A stretch of 64,000 nucleotides of DNA from Sphingobacterium cavernae (GCF_008520265.1 NZ_VIQM01000009.1:1-64000), one strand, 5' to 3'; positions 18,362-28,497 are shown, counted from the first letter of the stretch. Made by a program: numbers and translations. The notes: generated from the letters alone by a model not told the origin.

Positions 18362-19180
18362 ATGAAAAGTGCACATCAATTAGCTTTTCTAAATCTGTTG
18401 TTTATAATTATAAATTCGTTTTGGATTATTATTGTAGACGACAAAAAAATATATGGGCTACCCATATACGATACCTTTTTTGATAATTGGTCATTTCTGA
18501 CACCACATGTTGCGACATTTAACATTTGGAAAATCATTATTGTTACCTTAGTCTTTACAGCTGTGTTGTACTGCATTGTCCTCAAGAGAGAATATGCAGA
18601 AGATTTACCATTAGCTCAGAAAATCGAAGATGCTGGTAATTTGATGATATTGAATCAGCTATTACTTGGAATAAGCATGGTGCTCAAGGTGAATAATTAT
18701 TTGATTGCCGCTTATATTTTTACCTTCGCAACCTATTATACGCTCCATAAACTAAATATTATTTTCAGTATACGTGATCACAAAAACCCATCTTTCGTAC
18801 ATTTCTTCACGCGTACGTCTTTAGGACTTTATAGCGGTTGGTTTGTTTATTTATTGGGCTTTAATGGAATCCCTACACTAAGTTCTATGTTCAATGAAAG
18901 AGCTGATCATCCTGTATTTTTCTATGTAGCTATTTTATTTCTTATTGGAAGTTTTTGTTTTACGTTGTACAAATCATTTGTGTGTAATCTACCGGCGATC
19001 ATGGTAGGATACACCGCTGGCATCTTGGGCTCCTACTATTACAATGTTAGTCAAGGTAAAGAAGATGTCGTCTATTATATTATTATGCGCTATAGCTTTT
19101 TGACCCTATTGATTTTAGCGATATTGACGATATTTTATCTCCTATTCAAGCGAAGAAAAACACTAATGTCTTTAGAGTAG
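18362..19180 (+). CDS. Polytopic membrane protein of unknown function
   Basis: The 272-residue protein has about seven to eight hydrophobic helices (for example near residues 8-25, 57-73, 95-122, 146-165, 184-202, 208-226 and 238-262) and a basic C-terminal tail (FKRRKTLMSLE). The regular short helix-loop pattern recalls the tryptophan-rich TspO-like group, but no TspO signature is convincing and no function is assigned. It lies 31 bp after the fRMsr gene and ends 4 bp before a convergent WD40 gene. Confidence 0.65.
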   Translation: MKSAHQLAFLNLLFIIINSFWIIIVDDKKIYGLPIYDTFFDNWSFLTPHVATFNIWKIIIVTLVFTAVLYCIVLKREYAEDLPLAQKIEDAGNLMILNQLLLGISMVLKVNNYLIAAYIFTFATYYTLHKLNIIFSIRDHKNPSFVHFFTRTSLGLYSGWFVYLLGFNGIPTLSSMFNERADHPVFFYVAILFLIGSFCFTLYKSFVCNLPAIMVGYTAGILGSYYYNVSQGKEDVVYYIIMRYSFLTLLILAILTIFYLLFKRRKTLMSLE

Positions 19181-19184
19181 AAAA

Positions 19185-20084
19185 TTAATAACTAATCTTC
19201 CAAATTTTTACCATTTTGTCGTCACCTGCTGTGCACAAAAGTTGTTGTGTAGAACTGTAAACCACAGTATTGATAGACAAATGATGTGAGTCAATCCCTC
19301 GATCGCGCGAAATATTCTTCTGCAATTTGAATTCCGAATCCCAAATCTTTAACGTTTTATCTCGGCTCACACTCGCGAAATAGGAATTTCCCAAAGACAC
19401 TATGCCATAAACCGTAAACATATGCGGTGTGACTTCTGCAAGCACAGAAAGATCTGTAATTGATAATTTGTACATTTTGGCATCTCTTCCTCCCGAAATC
19501 AAATGACTATCGACGAATGACAAACTAGTCACAGACTGTGTATGAATCTTTTTTGATAACAATGTATGGTAATCTCTAAAATCCAAAAGATGCATAAAAC
19601 CATTCTTATCACCCAAAGCCATTAAATGTTTCTCTTCATCAATTTCTAAACTTCTGACAGTTGTATTGGTTGCTTGAAAAGAATAAAGCAATTCAAAATT
19701 TTCTAAATTCCAAACATAAGCTTTTCCATATTCATCGATTGCCAGCAACTCATTCTTGGATAGAATTGCTTTAACAACAAAAGCCGCACCTTTTTCAACT
19801 GCTAATTTCGCAACCAATTCAGGTTCTGATTTCCGAATAACCAAGATATCACCTGTTCGCAATGTTGTGACTAACAAATCTTTCTCCGCAATATAGCACA
19901 AGTTATAAACCGATGATGGAACGGTACACAAAACACGTTTGAACTTCAATGTATTCAAATCCCATTCCACAATCCCTTTATCATTCCCTGCTGAATACAA
20001 CAAACCATTTTGCTCATCCACAGCTAAGGTATAAATAGGATTTTGATGTCCAATCAACGTATTTTCTAATGTAACTTCTATCAT
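19185..20084 (-). CDS. WD40-repeat protein
   Basis: The 299-residue protein is built of WD40-type blades that would form one beta propeller. Clear repeat ends include GNDKGIVEWDL, IDEYGKAYVWNLE, SRDKTLKIWDSE and AGDDKMVKIWKI, each preceded by the usual H or S positions. No signal peptide is present, so it is a cytoplasmic scaffold of unknown partner. The start is set at 20084 (MIEVTLENTLIGHQ); the longer frame to 20120 runs into the his-operon terminator hairpin and is rejected. It follows the his operon on the same strand but is separated from it by that terminator. Confidence 0.85.
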   Translation of the reverse strand: MIEVTLENTLIGHQNPIYTLAVDEQNGLLYSAGNDKGIVEWDLNTLKFKRVLCTVPSSVYNLCYIAEKDLLVTTLRTGDILVIRKSEPELVAKLAVEKGAAFVVKAILSKNELLAIDEYGKAYVWNLENFELLYSFQATNTTVRSLEIDEEKHLMALGDKNGFMHLLDFRDYHTLLSKKIHTQSVTSLSFVDSHLISGGRDAKMYKLSITDLSVLAEVTPHMFTVYGIVSLGNSYFASVSRDKTLKIWDSEFKLQKNISRDRGIDSHHLSINTVVYSSTQQLLCTAGDDKMVKIWKISY

Positions 20085-20090
20085 ATCAAT

Positions 20091-20124
20091 AAAAAAAAAT
20101 GCCGTACGAAGATACGGCACTTTT
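20091..20124 (-). terminator. Intrinsic terminator of the his operon
   Basis: Read on the minus strand, a 7-bp stem TGCCGTA/TACGGCA (20113-20119 with 20100-20106, loop of 6) is followed by nine T residues (complement of 20091-20099). It lies about 26 bp after the hisIE stop and just before the WD40 start. Confidence 0.85.
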
Positions 20125-20149
20125 GTAAGAATATCATCGTAAGAATGTC

Positions 20150-20734
20150 TTACTGATGTCTACTTTCTAAATTTTTAGCAATTGTCTCTAAGGAAAGCCC
20201 CTTTTCACGTAATAACACTATCAAGTGAAATAACAAATCCGAAGCCTCGTTAATCAAATCCGTTTCAGTTTCAGCTAAAGCAGCGATAACTGTCTCCACA
20301 CCTTCTTCACCTACTTTTTGCGCAATCTTATTCAATCCTCTTTGACGTAAACGATTCACGTAAGACTCTTCCATAGGATGCTCAAAACGATGGCTTACAA
20401 TACGCTCTAACTGCAACAAAAAGTTTTGATTAAATTCTGTATTAAAACAACTGCGAGAGCCTGTATGACAAGTAGGGCCAACTGGCTCTGCTTTGATTAA
20501 AATCGTGTCTTTATCACAATCAATATGATAGCTTTTTACAAGCAAAAAGTTACCACTCTCCTCGCCTTTTATCCACAATCTATCCTTCGTTCTGGAGAAA
20601 AACGTAACTTTCTTTTCTTGTTGTGTCTTTTGCCAAGCCTCATCATTCATGTAGCCTAACATCAACACTTCTAATGTTTGAAAATCTTGGACAATTACTG
20701 GAACTAATCCATTCCCTTTTTCAAAATCTATCAT
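20150..20734 (-). CDS. hisIE: Bifunctional phosphoribosyl-AMP cyclohydrolase / phosphoribosyl-ATP pyrophosphatase HisIE
   Basis: The fused enzyme carries out steps 2 and 3 of histidine synthesis. Residues 1-105 are the HisI cyclohydrolase (DFQTLEVLMLGYMN, FFSRTKDRLWIKGEESGN, the metal-binding CDKDTIL and GPTCHTGSRSCF). Residues 110-194 are the HisE pyrophosphatase, an all-helical MazG-like domain (RLRQRGLNKIAQKVGEEGVETVIAAL, then NEASDLLFHLIVLL). This fusion is normal in Bacteroidota. It is the last gene of the operon, 42 bp after hisF, and is followed by a terminator. Confidence 0.97.
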   Translation of the reverse strand: MIDFEKGNGLVPVIVQDFQTLEVLMLGYMNDEAWQKTQQEKKVTFFSRTKDRLWIKGEESGNFLLVKSYHIDCDKDTILIKAEPVGPTCHTGSRSCFNTEFNQNFLLQLERIVSHRFEHPMEESYVNRLRQRGLNKIAQKVGEEGVETVIAALAETETDLINEASDLLFHLIVLLREKGLSLETIAKNLESRHQ

Positions 20735-20776
20735 AGCTTTATTTATATTTCGCCCCTTTCCAAGAGCTTATTTCGA

Positions 20777-21529
20777 TTATCTGACGATAATACCGTTTTT
20801 ACGTAATGTTTCTTTCAAATCTGGAATCAATATTTCACCATAATGAAATACCGAAGCCGCCAAAGCAGCATCCACATTGGCTTGCTGGAATGTATCCACA
20901 AAATGCTGTTGATTTCCTGCTCCGCCCGAAGCTATCAATGGAATATTGATTGTATCGTTAATTTTCTTTAACAATCCATTATCAAATCCATTCTTCGTGC
21001 CATCATGATCCATCGAAGTCAACAAGATTTCGCCAGCTCCACGACTTTCAGCTTCTTTAATCCAGTTTTCAGTTTCGATATCTGTTTTGTCACGACCACC
21101 ACGTAGATGCACATAATTTTTGCCATCCACCAAGCGTGTATCTACCGCAACAACCACGAATTGTGTTCCGAAAGCTTTTGCTAAGTCGTCAATTAATTGT
21201 GGATTACGAACCGCAGCCGAATTAATCGAAATTTTGTCTGCACCACTATTCAATAAGATTTCCGCATCTCGCATCTCATTTATTCCACCACCAATGGTGA
21301 AAGGTATATTAACTTGACGTGCAACGGATTTAACCAAATCAATAGTAGTTTTACGCTTTTCATGTGTAGCTGTAATATCCAAAAATACCAATTCATCAGC
21401 GCCTTGTTCCGAATATTGCCAAGCCAATTCCACAGGATCACCCGCGTCCCGCAAGTCCACAAAATTGACGCCCTTTACCGTGCGTCCATCTTTGACATCC
21501 AAACAAGGAATGATACGTTTTGCTAGCAT
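20777..21529 (-). CDS. hisF: Imidazole glycerol phosphate synthase cyclase subunit HisF
   Basis: A 250-residue TIM barrel that, with HisH, turns PRFAR and ammonia into imidazole-glycerol phosphate and AICAR. The catalytic Asp pair is visible in [12 protein letters not shown] and [25 protein letters not shown] and IASGGAG bind the phosphates. The gene is 1 bp from hisA, giving translational coupling. Its partner hisH is just upstream of hisA. AICAR made here feeds purine synthesis; purC lies about 5 kb away. Confidence 0.98.
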   Translation of the reverse strand: MLAKRIIPCLDVKDGRTVKGVNFVDLRDAGDPVELAWQYSEQGADELVFLDITATHEKRKTTIDLVKSVARQVNIPFTIGGGINEMRDAEILLNSGADKISINSAAVRNPQLIDDLAKAFGTQFVVVAVDTRLVDGKNYVHLRGGRDKTDIETENWIKEAESRGAGEILLTSMDHDGTKNGFDNGLLKKINDTINIPLIASGGAGNQQHFVDTFQQANVDAALAASVFHYGEILIPDLKETLRKNGIIVR

Positions 21530-21530
21530 C

Positions 21531-22283
21531 TTAGAATTTAATTAATGATTTCAAATTCCAATCTTTGATCTCTTCAATTGAAATTTTATTTTCATAAATC
21601 GCTTTTCCTACAACGACAGATTCAATACGACCTAAATCGTTCAAGTCTTCGATATCTTTCATTGAAGAAATACCACCTGAACCGATCAATTTGATGATTG
21701 GCGAGTGATCTAACAATTTTTTGTACAATTCTACACCAGCACCACCTAATTTTCCGTCTTTAGAAATATCTGTACACAAGAAACGGAAGAATCCTAATGC
21801 CAAACATTTATCAATATATTCTACTAATTTGATTGGAGAACTTTCTAACCAACCTGAATATTTGATAACCTCATCCAATACATCAATCGCAATAACGATG
21901 TGATCTGCGTATTTAACAGGACCTTGGTTCAATGTTGCTAATTCTTCTAAAAAAGAAGGATTTGTAATCGCTTGCGTACCCACGATAACGCGGTAAACAC
22001 CAGCATCTACCAGTTCTTTTACTTTCTCAATACTGCGTACACCACCACCGTATTGTACTTTCATATCCGTTTTTTGGATAATTTCGAAAAGGTATTCTTG
22101 ATTCGAAAAATCACCTTTAGCACCGTTCAAATCTATGATATGCACCATTTCGGTACCATTAGCATAGTAATTTTTGATTTGGTCTTCTAAAGAGATATCG
22201 TAAGTCGTCACGTCTTGATAATTACCTTCTCTAAGACGTACTACCTTTTTGTCTAAAACATCAATCGCTGGAATGATATACAT
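21531..22283 (-). CDS. hisA: ProFAR isomerase HisA
   Basis: The 250-residue barrel isomerises ProFAR to PRFAR, step 4 of histidine synthesis. The general base Asp is in [18 protein letters not shown] and the acid Asp in [24 protein letters not shown] and IGSGGISS are the phosphate sites. Some drift from textbook sequence is seen (for example [10 protein letters not shown]), but the length and both catalytic residues are intact. It sits between hisH (18 bp) and hisF (1 bp). Confidence 0.96.
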   Translation of the reverse strand: MYIIPAIDVLDKKVVRLREGNYQDVTTYDISLEDQIKNYYANGTEMVHIIDLNGAKGDFSNQEYLFEIIQKTDMKVQYGGGVRSIEKVKELVDAGVYRVIVGTQAITNPSFLEELATLNQGPVKYADHIVIAIDVLDEVIKYSGWLESSPIKLVEYIDKCLALGFFRFLCTDISKDGKLGGAGVELYKKLLDHSPIIKLIGSGGISSMKDIEDLNDLGRIESVVVGKAIYENKISIEEIKDWNLKSLIKF

Positions 22284-22301
22284 AGTAATATTTTTATTTA
22301 A

Positions 22302-22892
22302 TTAAAATCTTGAAAAATTCAATAACAACTGCTCGCCAAATTTACCCGATTTCTCTGGGTGAAATTGTACGCCATAGAAGTTATTTTTTTGAAATGCTGC
22401 CGCAAAATCCAAATCATACGAACAAGTCGCCGCAACAGTCGATTCTTCGCGCTCAATAAAATACGAGTGAACGAAGTAAAAGTAGCTATTATCTGCAATA
22501 TCCGTAAAAAGCGGACTATTATTTTCTACACGTACACTATTCCAGCCCATATGCGGAACTTTAGCTCCTATACGTTTGTCAAAATGTAACGTTTTAACAG
22601 GGAAAATGTTCAACATATCGGCATTTCCTTCTTCCGAGAAGGAAGTCATCAGCTGCATGCCTACGCAGATGCCTAGAACAGGTTTTTGTAGTGCCAAAAT
22701 AGTATCCACCAAACCCGTATCCTGCAACTTTTTCATTGCAGCACCTGCATGTCCCACACCTGGAATAATAATGTGGCTATATTTATCGAAGTCTTCTTGA
22801 GTATTAATCATGCCATGCTCCACTTGGATTCTATCCAACGCCGCCGTCAATGAAAATATATTCCCCGCTCCGTAATTTACAATTCCAATCAT
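22302..22892 (-). CDS. hisH: Imidazole glycerol phosphate synthase glutaminase subunit HisH
   Basis: The 196-residue class I glutamine amidotransferase supplies ammonia to HisF. The nucleophile Cys is in LGICVGMQLM, and the His-Glu of the triad is in YGVQFHPEKSGKFG. The oxyanion segment is VPHMGWNSV, and the N-terminus IVNYGAGN is typical. It is separated from hisB by an 84-bp gap holding an unusual inverted repeat, the only sizeable gap in the operon apart from the 42 bp before hisIE. Confidence 0.97.
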   Translation of the reverse strand: MIGIVNYGAGNIFSLTAALDRIQVEHGMINTQEDFDKYSHIIIPGVGHAGAAMKKLQDTGLVDTILALQKPVLGICVGMQLMTSFSEEGNADMLNIFPVKTLHFDKRIGAKVPHMGWNSVRVENNSPLFTDIADNSYFYFVHSYFIEREESTVAATCSYDLDFAAAFQKNNFYGVQFHPEKSGKFGEQLLLNFSRF

Positions 22893-22896
22893 ATTT

Positions 22897-22975
22897 AATT
22901 AGATATTAGATTTGAGATAATAGACATTAGACAATTTCAAGGTCTCCTATCTCAAATCTTATGTCTCAAATCTAA
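22897..22975. repeat. Nested inverted repeat between hisB and hisH
   Basis: The gap is made almost wholly of variants of AGATTTGAGA, ATTAGA and their complements. AGATTTGAGATA (about 22908-22919) pairs with TATCTCAAATCT in the right half, and a further TCTCAAATCTAA copy (about 22963-22974) can pair with TTAGATTTGAGA. Alternative stems are therefore possible. The composition (only T/A/G then T/A/C tracts) resembles the short dispersed palindromic repeats of Bacteroidota genomes. In transcript form it could shape relative expression of the his genes. Confidence 0.65.
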
Positions 22976-22976
22976 C

Positions 22977-24116
22977 CTACAAGACTCCCTTCGTACTTGG
23001 CAACTGCATATTGTCTGCGTCGCGGCGTACTGCTTTTTTGATTGATTTCGCAAAAGCTTTGAAAATTGCTTCAATCTTGTGGTGTTCGTTATCGCCTTCG
23101 GCTTTGATATTCAAATTCGATCTGGAAGCATCAGAAAATGATTTGAAGAAATGGAAAAACATTTCCGTGGGCATATCTCCTATTTTCTCACGCTTGAATT
23201 CCGCATCCCACACAATCCAATTACGACCACCAAAATCCAAAGCTACTTGCGCCAAACAATCGTCCATTGGCAAAGTATAAGAATAACGCTCAATTCCACG
23301 TTTATCACCTAAAACTTTTAAGAAAATTTCACCTAAAGCGATACCTGTATCTTCGATAGTATGATGCTCATCAATATGCAAATCACCTTTCGCTTTCACC
23401 GTTAGGTCAATCGCTCCGTGACGTGCAATTTGGTCAAGCATATGATTGAAGAACGGCAACCCTGTTTCTATTTCCGCTTTACCCGAGCCGTCCAAATTCA
23501 ACTTGATATAAATATCGGTCTCATTAGTTTTGCGGTGATGTTCACCAGTACGTGTTCCTAATTTCAAGAACTCGTATATCGCTTTCCAATCTGAAGTTTC
23601 CAAACCTATTGCCTCTTGTGCAAATTCTACACCCTCAGCCTTTCCTAATTCGTCGTTATTACGTAACCAAATAGCTTTAGCGCCCAAATTTTGAGCCAAT
23701 TTCACATCATTTACACGATCACCAATCACGAATGATTCAGCCAAGTTGTATTTTGTAGCGTCAAAATATTCACCCAACATGCCAATTCCTGGTTTACGTG
23801 TTTCCGCGTTTTCATGTGGATAAGTGCGATCAATATGTTCTTTAGCAAAAGTAACACCTTCGCCTTCTAATACTTCTAGTATAAAATTGTGAACTGGCCA
23901 AAAGTTCGCCTCAGGATGTGAGTCTGTTCCCAAACCATCTTGATTCGACACCAAAACCAATTCAAAATCCAGTTCTTTCGCAATACGTGGAAGGTATTGC
24001 AAAGCGCCAGGATAAAACTTCAATTTTGCAAAAGAATCTATTTGTTGGTCTTCCGGCTCTATAATTAAAGTGCCGTCACGATCAATAAATAAAACTCTTT
24101 TAATCAAATCTGCCAT
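22977..24116 (-). CDS. hisB: Bifunctional histidinol-phosphatase / imidazoleglycerol-phosphate dehydratase HisB
   Basis: Residues 1-165 form the HAD-type histidinol-phosphate phosphatase ([11 protein letters not shown] nucleophile motif, [24 protein letters not shown]). Residues 185-379 form the dehydratase, with manganese ligands in the two [21 protein letters not shown] blocks and [14 protein letters not shown]. The protein catalyses steps 6 and 8 of the pathway. The fused form is shared with enterobacteria and many Bacteroidota. It starts 7 bp after hisC. A repeat-rich gap follows before hisH. Confidence 0.97.
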   Translation of the reverse strand: MADLIKRVLFIDRDGTLIIEPEDQQIDSFAKLKFYPGALQYLPRIAKELDFELVLVSNQDGLGTDSHPEANFWPVHNFILEVLEGEGVTFAKEHIDRTYPHENAETRKPGIGMLGEYFDATKYNLAESFVIGDRVNDVKLAQNLGAKAIWLRNNDELGKAEGVEFAQEAIGLETSDWKAIYEFLKLGTRTGEHHRKTNETDIYIKLNLDGSGKAEIETGLPFFNHMLDQIARHGAIDLTVKAKGDLHIDEHHTIEDTGIALGEIFLKVLGDKRGIERYSYTLPMDDCLAQVALDFGGRNWIVWDAEFKREKIGDMPTEMFFHFFKSFSDASRSNLNIKAEGDNEHHKIEAIFKAFAKSIKKAVRRDADNMQLPSTKGVL

Positions 24117-24123
24117 GTTTCGT

Positions 24124-25176
24124 TTATATATAAAATTGCTTAATAGCTTCTACTAATTTAATATTTTCTTCTGCCGTTCCGACTGTCACTCGTAGACAAC
24201 CTTCGCATAATTCTACTTTCGAACGATCACGTACGATAATTCCTTGATTCACCAAGAAATTATACAATTCACGTGGTTCTACTAATTTGGCTAAAATAAA
24301 GTTAGCGTCCGAAGGTGTAATGTGATGAACTTGTTCAATCTGATACAAAGCTGTCGCTAATTTCTCACGTTCTTCGACTGTTTCTTTAATCCAAGAATTT
24401 ACCTGTTCCACATTCCCTAAAGCTTCCAAAACTAAGTCCTGCGTTGCTTGATTGATATTATAAGGCGGTTTTATTTTATTGAAAACAGCGATAATCTCTT
24501 TGCTCGAAAATGCCATTCCCAAACGCAAAGCTGCTAATCCCCAAGCTTTAGACAAAGTCTGAAGAATCACCAAATTCGGAAATTCATTCAATTCTTGTGT
24601 AAAAGAACGTTGTTTCGAAAAGTTGATATATGCTTCATCAATCACCACTATACCATCAAAATTTGTCAACACCGTTTCGATATCTTGACGACGAATACTA
24701 TTTCCTGTTGGATTATTGGGCGAACAAATAAAAATCAATTTTGTATTTGCATCGATCGCTGTCGCAATTCCATCCAAATTCAACTGATAATCTGTAGTCA
24801 AATTCACTTTACGAATCTCTACATCATTGATATTCGCAGACACTTCATACATACCGTAAGTTGGTGGAACCAATATTACATTGTCCACTCCCGGTTTACA
24901 AAATGCTCTGTACAAGATATCAATCGCCTCGTCACTACCATTTCCTAAAAAAATATTTTCTCCCGGAATCCCCTTTATAGCAGATAGTTTGTCTTTAACT
25001 TGATGCTGTAATGGGTCAGGATAGCGGTTGTAATGATGCGGTAATGGTGAACCAAATGAATTTTCATTCGCATCCAACAATACCGACGCTTCTCCTTTGA
25101 ACTCATCACGAGCGGAAGAATAAGGGACCAACTTTTTAATGTTGTCCCGTAAAAGATTTTCTAAGTTAAAAGACAT
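24124..25176 (-). CDS. hisC: Histidinol-phosphate aminotransferase HisC
   Basis: The 350-residue fold-type I PLP enzyme transfers the amino group from glutamate to imidazole-acetol phosphate. The N-terminal substrate block is [22 protein letters not shown] and VIDEAYINF contact PLP, and the Schiff-base Lys is in [26 protein letters not shown] ends the domain. It is the first his gene present here. hisG and hisD, often placed ahead of hisC, are absent: the next gene upstream is rnz (54 bp away, same strand). Confidence 0.96.
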   Translation of the reverse strand: MSFNLENLLRDNIKKLVPYSSARDEFKGEASVLLDANENSFGSPLPHHYNRYPDPLQHQVKDKLSAIKGIPGENIFLGNGSDEAIDILYRAFCKPGVDNVILVPPTYGMYEVSANINDVEIRKVNLTTDYQLNLDGIATAIDANTKLIFICSPNNPTGNSIRRQDIETVLTNFDGIVVIDEAYINFSKQRSFTQELNEFPNLVILQTLSKAWGLAALRLGMAFSSKEIIAVFNKIKPPYNINQATQDLVLEALGNVEQVNSWIKETVEEREKLATALYQIEQVHHITPSDANFILAKLVEPRELYNFLVNQGIIVRDRSKVELCEGCLRVTVGTAEENIKLVEAIKQFYI

Positions 25177-25230
25177 AATTAGAGCCTGTTAAAATTAAGG
25201 CGTAAATATGAGGAAAATTATACAAAAACA

Positions 25231-26142
25231 CTAGACATTATACCATTTTCCTTCAAAAGACAACTCAGAATTGAAAAATTCTAATTTTGCTTCTTCAACT
25301 AAAGGATTCAATTCACGGTATCGTGCTGAATAATGCCCTAATAATAATTTTTTAGCGCCGACATGCTTGGCTACTTGCGCCGCTTCAAGTGCTGTACTGT
25401 GTAAAGTTTCTATCGCTCGCTCCTTCATATCATGCATAAATGTGCTTTCATGATACAAAAGATCAACATTTTGAATACTGGATACATAAGACTCAAAAGC
25501 GCGTGTATCCGAACAGTATGCATAACTGCGGGAAGCTGGAGCTGGCTTGGTTAGTTCCGCTGCTTTATAAACTGTTCCATCTAAATCCACACAGTCCATA
25601 CCGCGCTTCAATTGCTGTAAAAAGACTGTTGGGATTTTTAGTTTTTCGATTTTCTTTCGAATAATTGACGCATTCCGAGGCGCTTCATCGAATCGAAATC
25701 CCGTTGTCGGCACGCGATGCCGCAACGGAAATGACTTTACCGAAATAGAATTATTTTGAAAAACAACCTCTTCCTCATTCGAATTTGTTGGGTGAAAAAT
25801 CAAATTAAATTGTAAAAAGGTTTCCGAGTATTTGAGTTGCAGATTGATAATTTCAATCAATGGTTCAGGACCATACAGATGAAGATCACTATGTCGACCA
25901 TGCAGACTCATTGATGACAACAAACCTACTAAGCCCAAATAGTGATCTCCATGTAAATGACTGATAAAAATGTGTGATATTTTATTACTTTTCACACCAT
26001 ACCGATGCAATTGCATTTGCGTCCCTTCACCACAGTCAATCAGATATATTTGCTCATTGAAATTAATGATTTGGGCAGTTGGGTGGCGATCATACATTGG
26101 CGTAGCCGAACTATTCCCCAAAATCAAAACTTCAAATTTCAT
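25231..26142 (-). CDS. rnz: Ribonuclease Z (tRNase Z)
   Basis: This metallo-beta-lactamase endonuclease removes the 3' trailer of tRNA precursors. The zinc motif is SHLHGDH near residue 60, preceded by LIDCGEGTQMQLHRYG. Further ligands lie in YCSDTRAFE, YHESTF and LLLGHYSARY. The 303-residue length is the short bacterial form. The gene lies between the STAS gene (6 bp upstream) and hisC (54 bp downstream) on the minus strand and is probably co-transcribed with the STAS gene and purC. Confidence 0.95.
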   Translation of the reverse strand: MKFEVLILGNSSATPMYDRHPTAQIINFNEQIYLIDCGEGTQMQLHRYGVKSNKISHIFISHLHGDHYLGLVGLLSSMSLHGRHSDLHLYGPEPLIEIINLQLKYSETFLQFNLIFHPTNSNEEEVVFQNNSISVKSFPLRHRVPTTGFRFDEAPRNASIIRKKIEKLKIPTVFLQQLKRGMDCVDLDGTVYKAAELTKPAPASRSYAYCSDTRAFESYVSSIQNVDLLYHESTFMHDMKERAIETLHSTALEAAQVAKHVGAKKLLLGHYSARYRELNPLVEEAKLEFFNSELSFEGKWYNV

Positions 26143-26148
26143 ATTTCT

Positions 26149-26526
26149 TTATCCTCCTATTAAATCGCGCTGTAGCTCATTCCCAAAAATCCAATCTTCA
26201 GCAGCTGCCAATGATTTCAAGATTGTGAAATGCATATCCAAATGTAATACTTTCAGCGTTTGTTCCACCTGCGGATTGATATTAATTATTATAAAATCTC
26301 CGCCCGCCGCATTACAAAGGCGGTGTGCCAATAGGCCCATGCGTATGCCTTCTTCACTGATCTCTTCCACTTGATTAAGATCTAACACAATATTTCGCTG
26401 CCCAGCAGTATTTCGTAACATGAATTCTCCTTTTAAATAATTTGCGGCAGCTCCATCTATTACTTCACGCAAAGGTTCGATGACTACATAGCGTTCGTGC
26501 TTGTCAATTGTGTATTTCATAATCAA
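26149..26526 (-). CDS. STAS-domain protein (anti-sigma factor antagonist-like), lacking the phosphoserine
   Basis: The 125-residue protein has the STAS fold pattern: YVVIEPLREVIDGAAANYLKGEF, the strand NIVLDLNQV, then the helix cap EEISEEGIRMGLLAHRL. In SpoIIAA-type antagonists this cap reads D-S-S-G with a phosphorylatable Ser; here it is S-E-E-G (residues 57-60), so the acceptor is replaced by Glu and kinase control is unlikely. It may be a constitutive binding module. A start at MKY (26520) is also possible. It lies 13 bp after purC and 6 bp before rnz, a linkage common in Bacteroidota. Confidence 0.85.
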   Translation of the reverse strand: MIMKYTIDKHERYVVIEPLREVIDGAAANYLKGEFMLRNTAGQRNIVLDLNQVEEISEEGIRMGLLAHRLCNAAGGDFIIININPQVEQTLKVLHLDMHFTILKSLAAAEDWIFGNELQRDLIGG

Positions 26527-26539
26527 GATATTTATGTTT

Positions 26540-27484
26540 TTATAATTCCCTTAAAGCTTTGCTGATATTGCTTTCTACACGTGCTAACACCTCACCTTCA
26601 GCAGGATATTGAAATTTCTCACCTACGATATGCTCATATAACTCAATGTAACGCTCAGAAATAGATTTCACAATCTCTTCTGTCATTTCTGGAACTTGCT
26701 GTCCTTCTTTTCCTTGAAAACCATTTTCAATCAACCACTGACGTACAAATTCTTTTGAAAGCTGTTTTTGAGGCTCTCCATTGGCTTGTCTTTCTTCATA
26801 TCCTTCTAGGTAGAAATAACGTGATGAATCTGGCGTGTGGATTTCATCCATCAAATAGATTTGTCCATCTTTCTTCCCAAACTCGTATTTCGTATCCACA
26901 AGTATCAGTCCTCTTTCCTTAGCGATTTCCGTACCTCTTTGGTATAATGCGTGCGCATATTTCTCTAATTGCTCATAATCTTCCTGACTTACAATACCCT
27001 TATCGATAATATCTTCTTTAGAAATATCCTCATCATGCCCCACTGCCTCCTTTGTCGTAGGAGTAATAATCGGCTCTGGAAGCTTATCATTTTCTTTTAA
27101 CCCTTCGGGCAATGTGACACCACACAACTGACGACCGCCATCACGATATGTACGCCATGCATGACCAGACATATAACCTCTGATAACCATCTCTACTTTG
27201 AACGGTTCGCACATGTGTCCAACCGTAGCTGAAGGATCCGGCACAGCGATTACCCAATTTGGCAGAATATCCGCTGTAGCTTTCAAGAATTTTGCAGCGA
27301 TTTGATTTAAAACTTGACCTTTAAAAGGTATAGGCTCAGGTAAAACCACATCAAAAGCCGAAATACGATCTGATGCTACCATTACCAGGTATTCGTTGTC
27401 AATAGTATAAACATCTCTAACTTTACCTCTGTAAAAAGCAGTTTGTTTGTCAAACTTAAAATTCGTTTCTTTTATCGCACTCAT
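26540..27484 (-). CDS. purC: Phosphoribosylaminoimidazole-succinocarboxamide synthase PurC
   Basis: The enzyme joins aspartate to CAIR with ATP, giving SAICAR in purine synthesis. At 314 residues it is the longer SAICAR synthetase form. Signatures are [35 protein letters not shown], the [12 protein letters not shown] segment, LVDTKYEFG and [12 protein letters not shown]. It follows phoH by 35 bp, with a hairpin terminator in between, and is followed closely by the STAS gene. Confidence 0.97.
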   Translation of the reverse strand: MSAIKETNFKFDKQTAFYRGKVRDVYTIDNEYLVMVASDRISAFDVVLPEPIPFKGQVLNQIAAKFLKATADILPNWVIAVPDPSATVGHMCEPFKVEMVIRGYMSGHAWRTYRDGGRQLCGVTLPEGLKENDKLPEPIITPTTKEAVGHDEDISKEDIIDKGIVSQEDYEQLEKYAHALYQRGTEIAKERGLILVDTKYEFGKKDGQIYLMDEIHTPDSSRYFYLEGYEERQANGEPQKQLSKEFVRQWLIENGFQGKEGQQVPEMTEEIVKSISERYIELYEHIVGEKFQYPAEGEVLARVESNISKALREL

Positions 27485-27490
27485 ACTATC

Positions 27491-27512
27491 AAAAATGGCA
27501 CCGCAAGGTGCC
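27491..27512 (-). terminator. Short terminator between phoH and purC
   Basis: GGCACC/GGTGCC stem with a 4-base loop, followed on the minus strand by ATTTTT. It probably ends part of the phoH transcripts and can attenuate read-through into purC. Confidence 0.6.
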
Positions 27513-27519
27513 TTATATA

Positions 27520-28497
27520 TTAATTATTATTATTTAAATCTCCGTAAGCTTCTAAAATACGTTTTACCAATTTGTGACGTACGACATCGCTCCCTGTTAA
27601 GTAGACAATATCGATACCTTTGATACCATCTAAGATTTTAATCGCTGTCGCTAATCCTGATTGGTTTTTCTTTGGCAAATCTATCTGTGTCAAATCACCT
27701 GTCACAATAAACTTGGCTGTAGGCCCCATACGCGTCAAAAACATTTTCAGCTGCATATCGGTCGCATTCTGCGCCTCATCCAATATCACAAAACAATTAT
27801 CCAATGTACGACCACGCATAAATGCTAAAGGTGCAACTTCAATAGTTCTATTTTCTAAATAGCCCTTTAGTTTTTCCGCAGGAATCATATCATCCAAAGC
27901 ATCGTACAAAGGTCTCAAATAAGGATCTACCTTTTCTTTCAAGTCACCAGGTAAAAAACCCAAATTCTCACCAGCTTCTACCGCGGGACGTGTCAAAATG
28001 ATTCGTTTGATTTCTTTGTTACGTAAAGCACGAACAGCTAAAGCAACAGCCGTATATGTTTTGCCCGTACCAGCTGGACCTATAGCAAATAAGATATCAT
28101 TCTTAGATATACTATCTACCATTTTACGCTGATTTGGTGTACGCGCGCGCACGATCAAACCGTTTGGACCATATACTATAGGCTCAGATTTCAACGCTGC
28201 AGAAGCATCTTGTTTTCCTGTGGCTATCGAAGCATCACCTTTTGGTTTTACGCCTAAAAGTTCTTCTAGCTGCACAAGCTCAAGGTTGTCATACTTTGAT
28301 ACATGATCTAGGATTGTAGTAAATATGGACTCAAATAGTTTTTGTTCCGTTTCTTCGCCCAAAACTTTTAGTTCTGTGCCACGAGCTATCAATCGTAATT
28401 TTGCAAATCTTTCTTTAATAGATTCAAAATTTTCATTGTCAGCCCCCCACAGCGACACTAAATTGACACCTTCTAAATTGATTATTAATTCACTCAA
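27520..28497 (-). CDS. phoH: PhoH-like ATPase
   Basis: The 325-residue cytoplasmic P-loop protein has an N-terminal KH-like segment (residues about 1-90) and the PhoH ATPase domain. Walker A is GPAGTGKT near residue 140, followed by [27 protein letters not shown], and Walker B is [20 protein letters not shown] is the sensor region. PhoH/YbeZ proteins work in RNA metabolism with the endonuclease YbeY and in phosphate-limitation responses. ybeY is not in the window. The promoter is divergent from the next gene. Confidence 0.94.
   Translation of the reverse strand: MSELIINLEGVNLVSLWGADNENFESIKERFAKLRLIARGTELKVLGEETEQKLFESIFTTILDHVSKYDNLELVQLEELLGVKPKGDASIATGKQDASAALKSEPIVYGPNGLIVRARTPNQRKMVDSISKNDILFAIGPAGTGKTYTAVALAVRALRNKEIKRIILTRPAVEAGENLGFLPGDLKEKVDPYLRPLYDALDDMIPAEKLKGYLENRTIEVAPLAFMRGRTLDNCFVILDEAQNATDMQLKMFLTRMGPTAKFIVTGDLTQIDLPKKNQSGLATAIKILDGIKGIDIVYLTGSDVVRHKLVKRILEAYGDLNNNN

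Noticed and set aside
20085..20120. Upstream extension of the WD40 protein
   Set aside because: The extension is the terminator hairpin and T run of the his operon.
26540..27484. A purine riboswitch ahead of purC
   Set aside because: The only structure before purC is the short phoH terminator; no conserved riboswitch core is seen.
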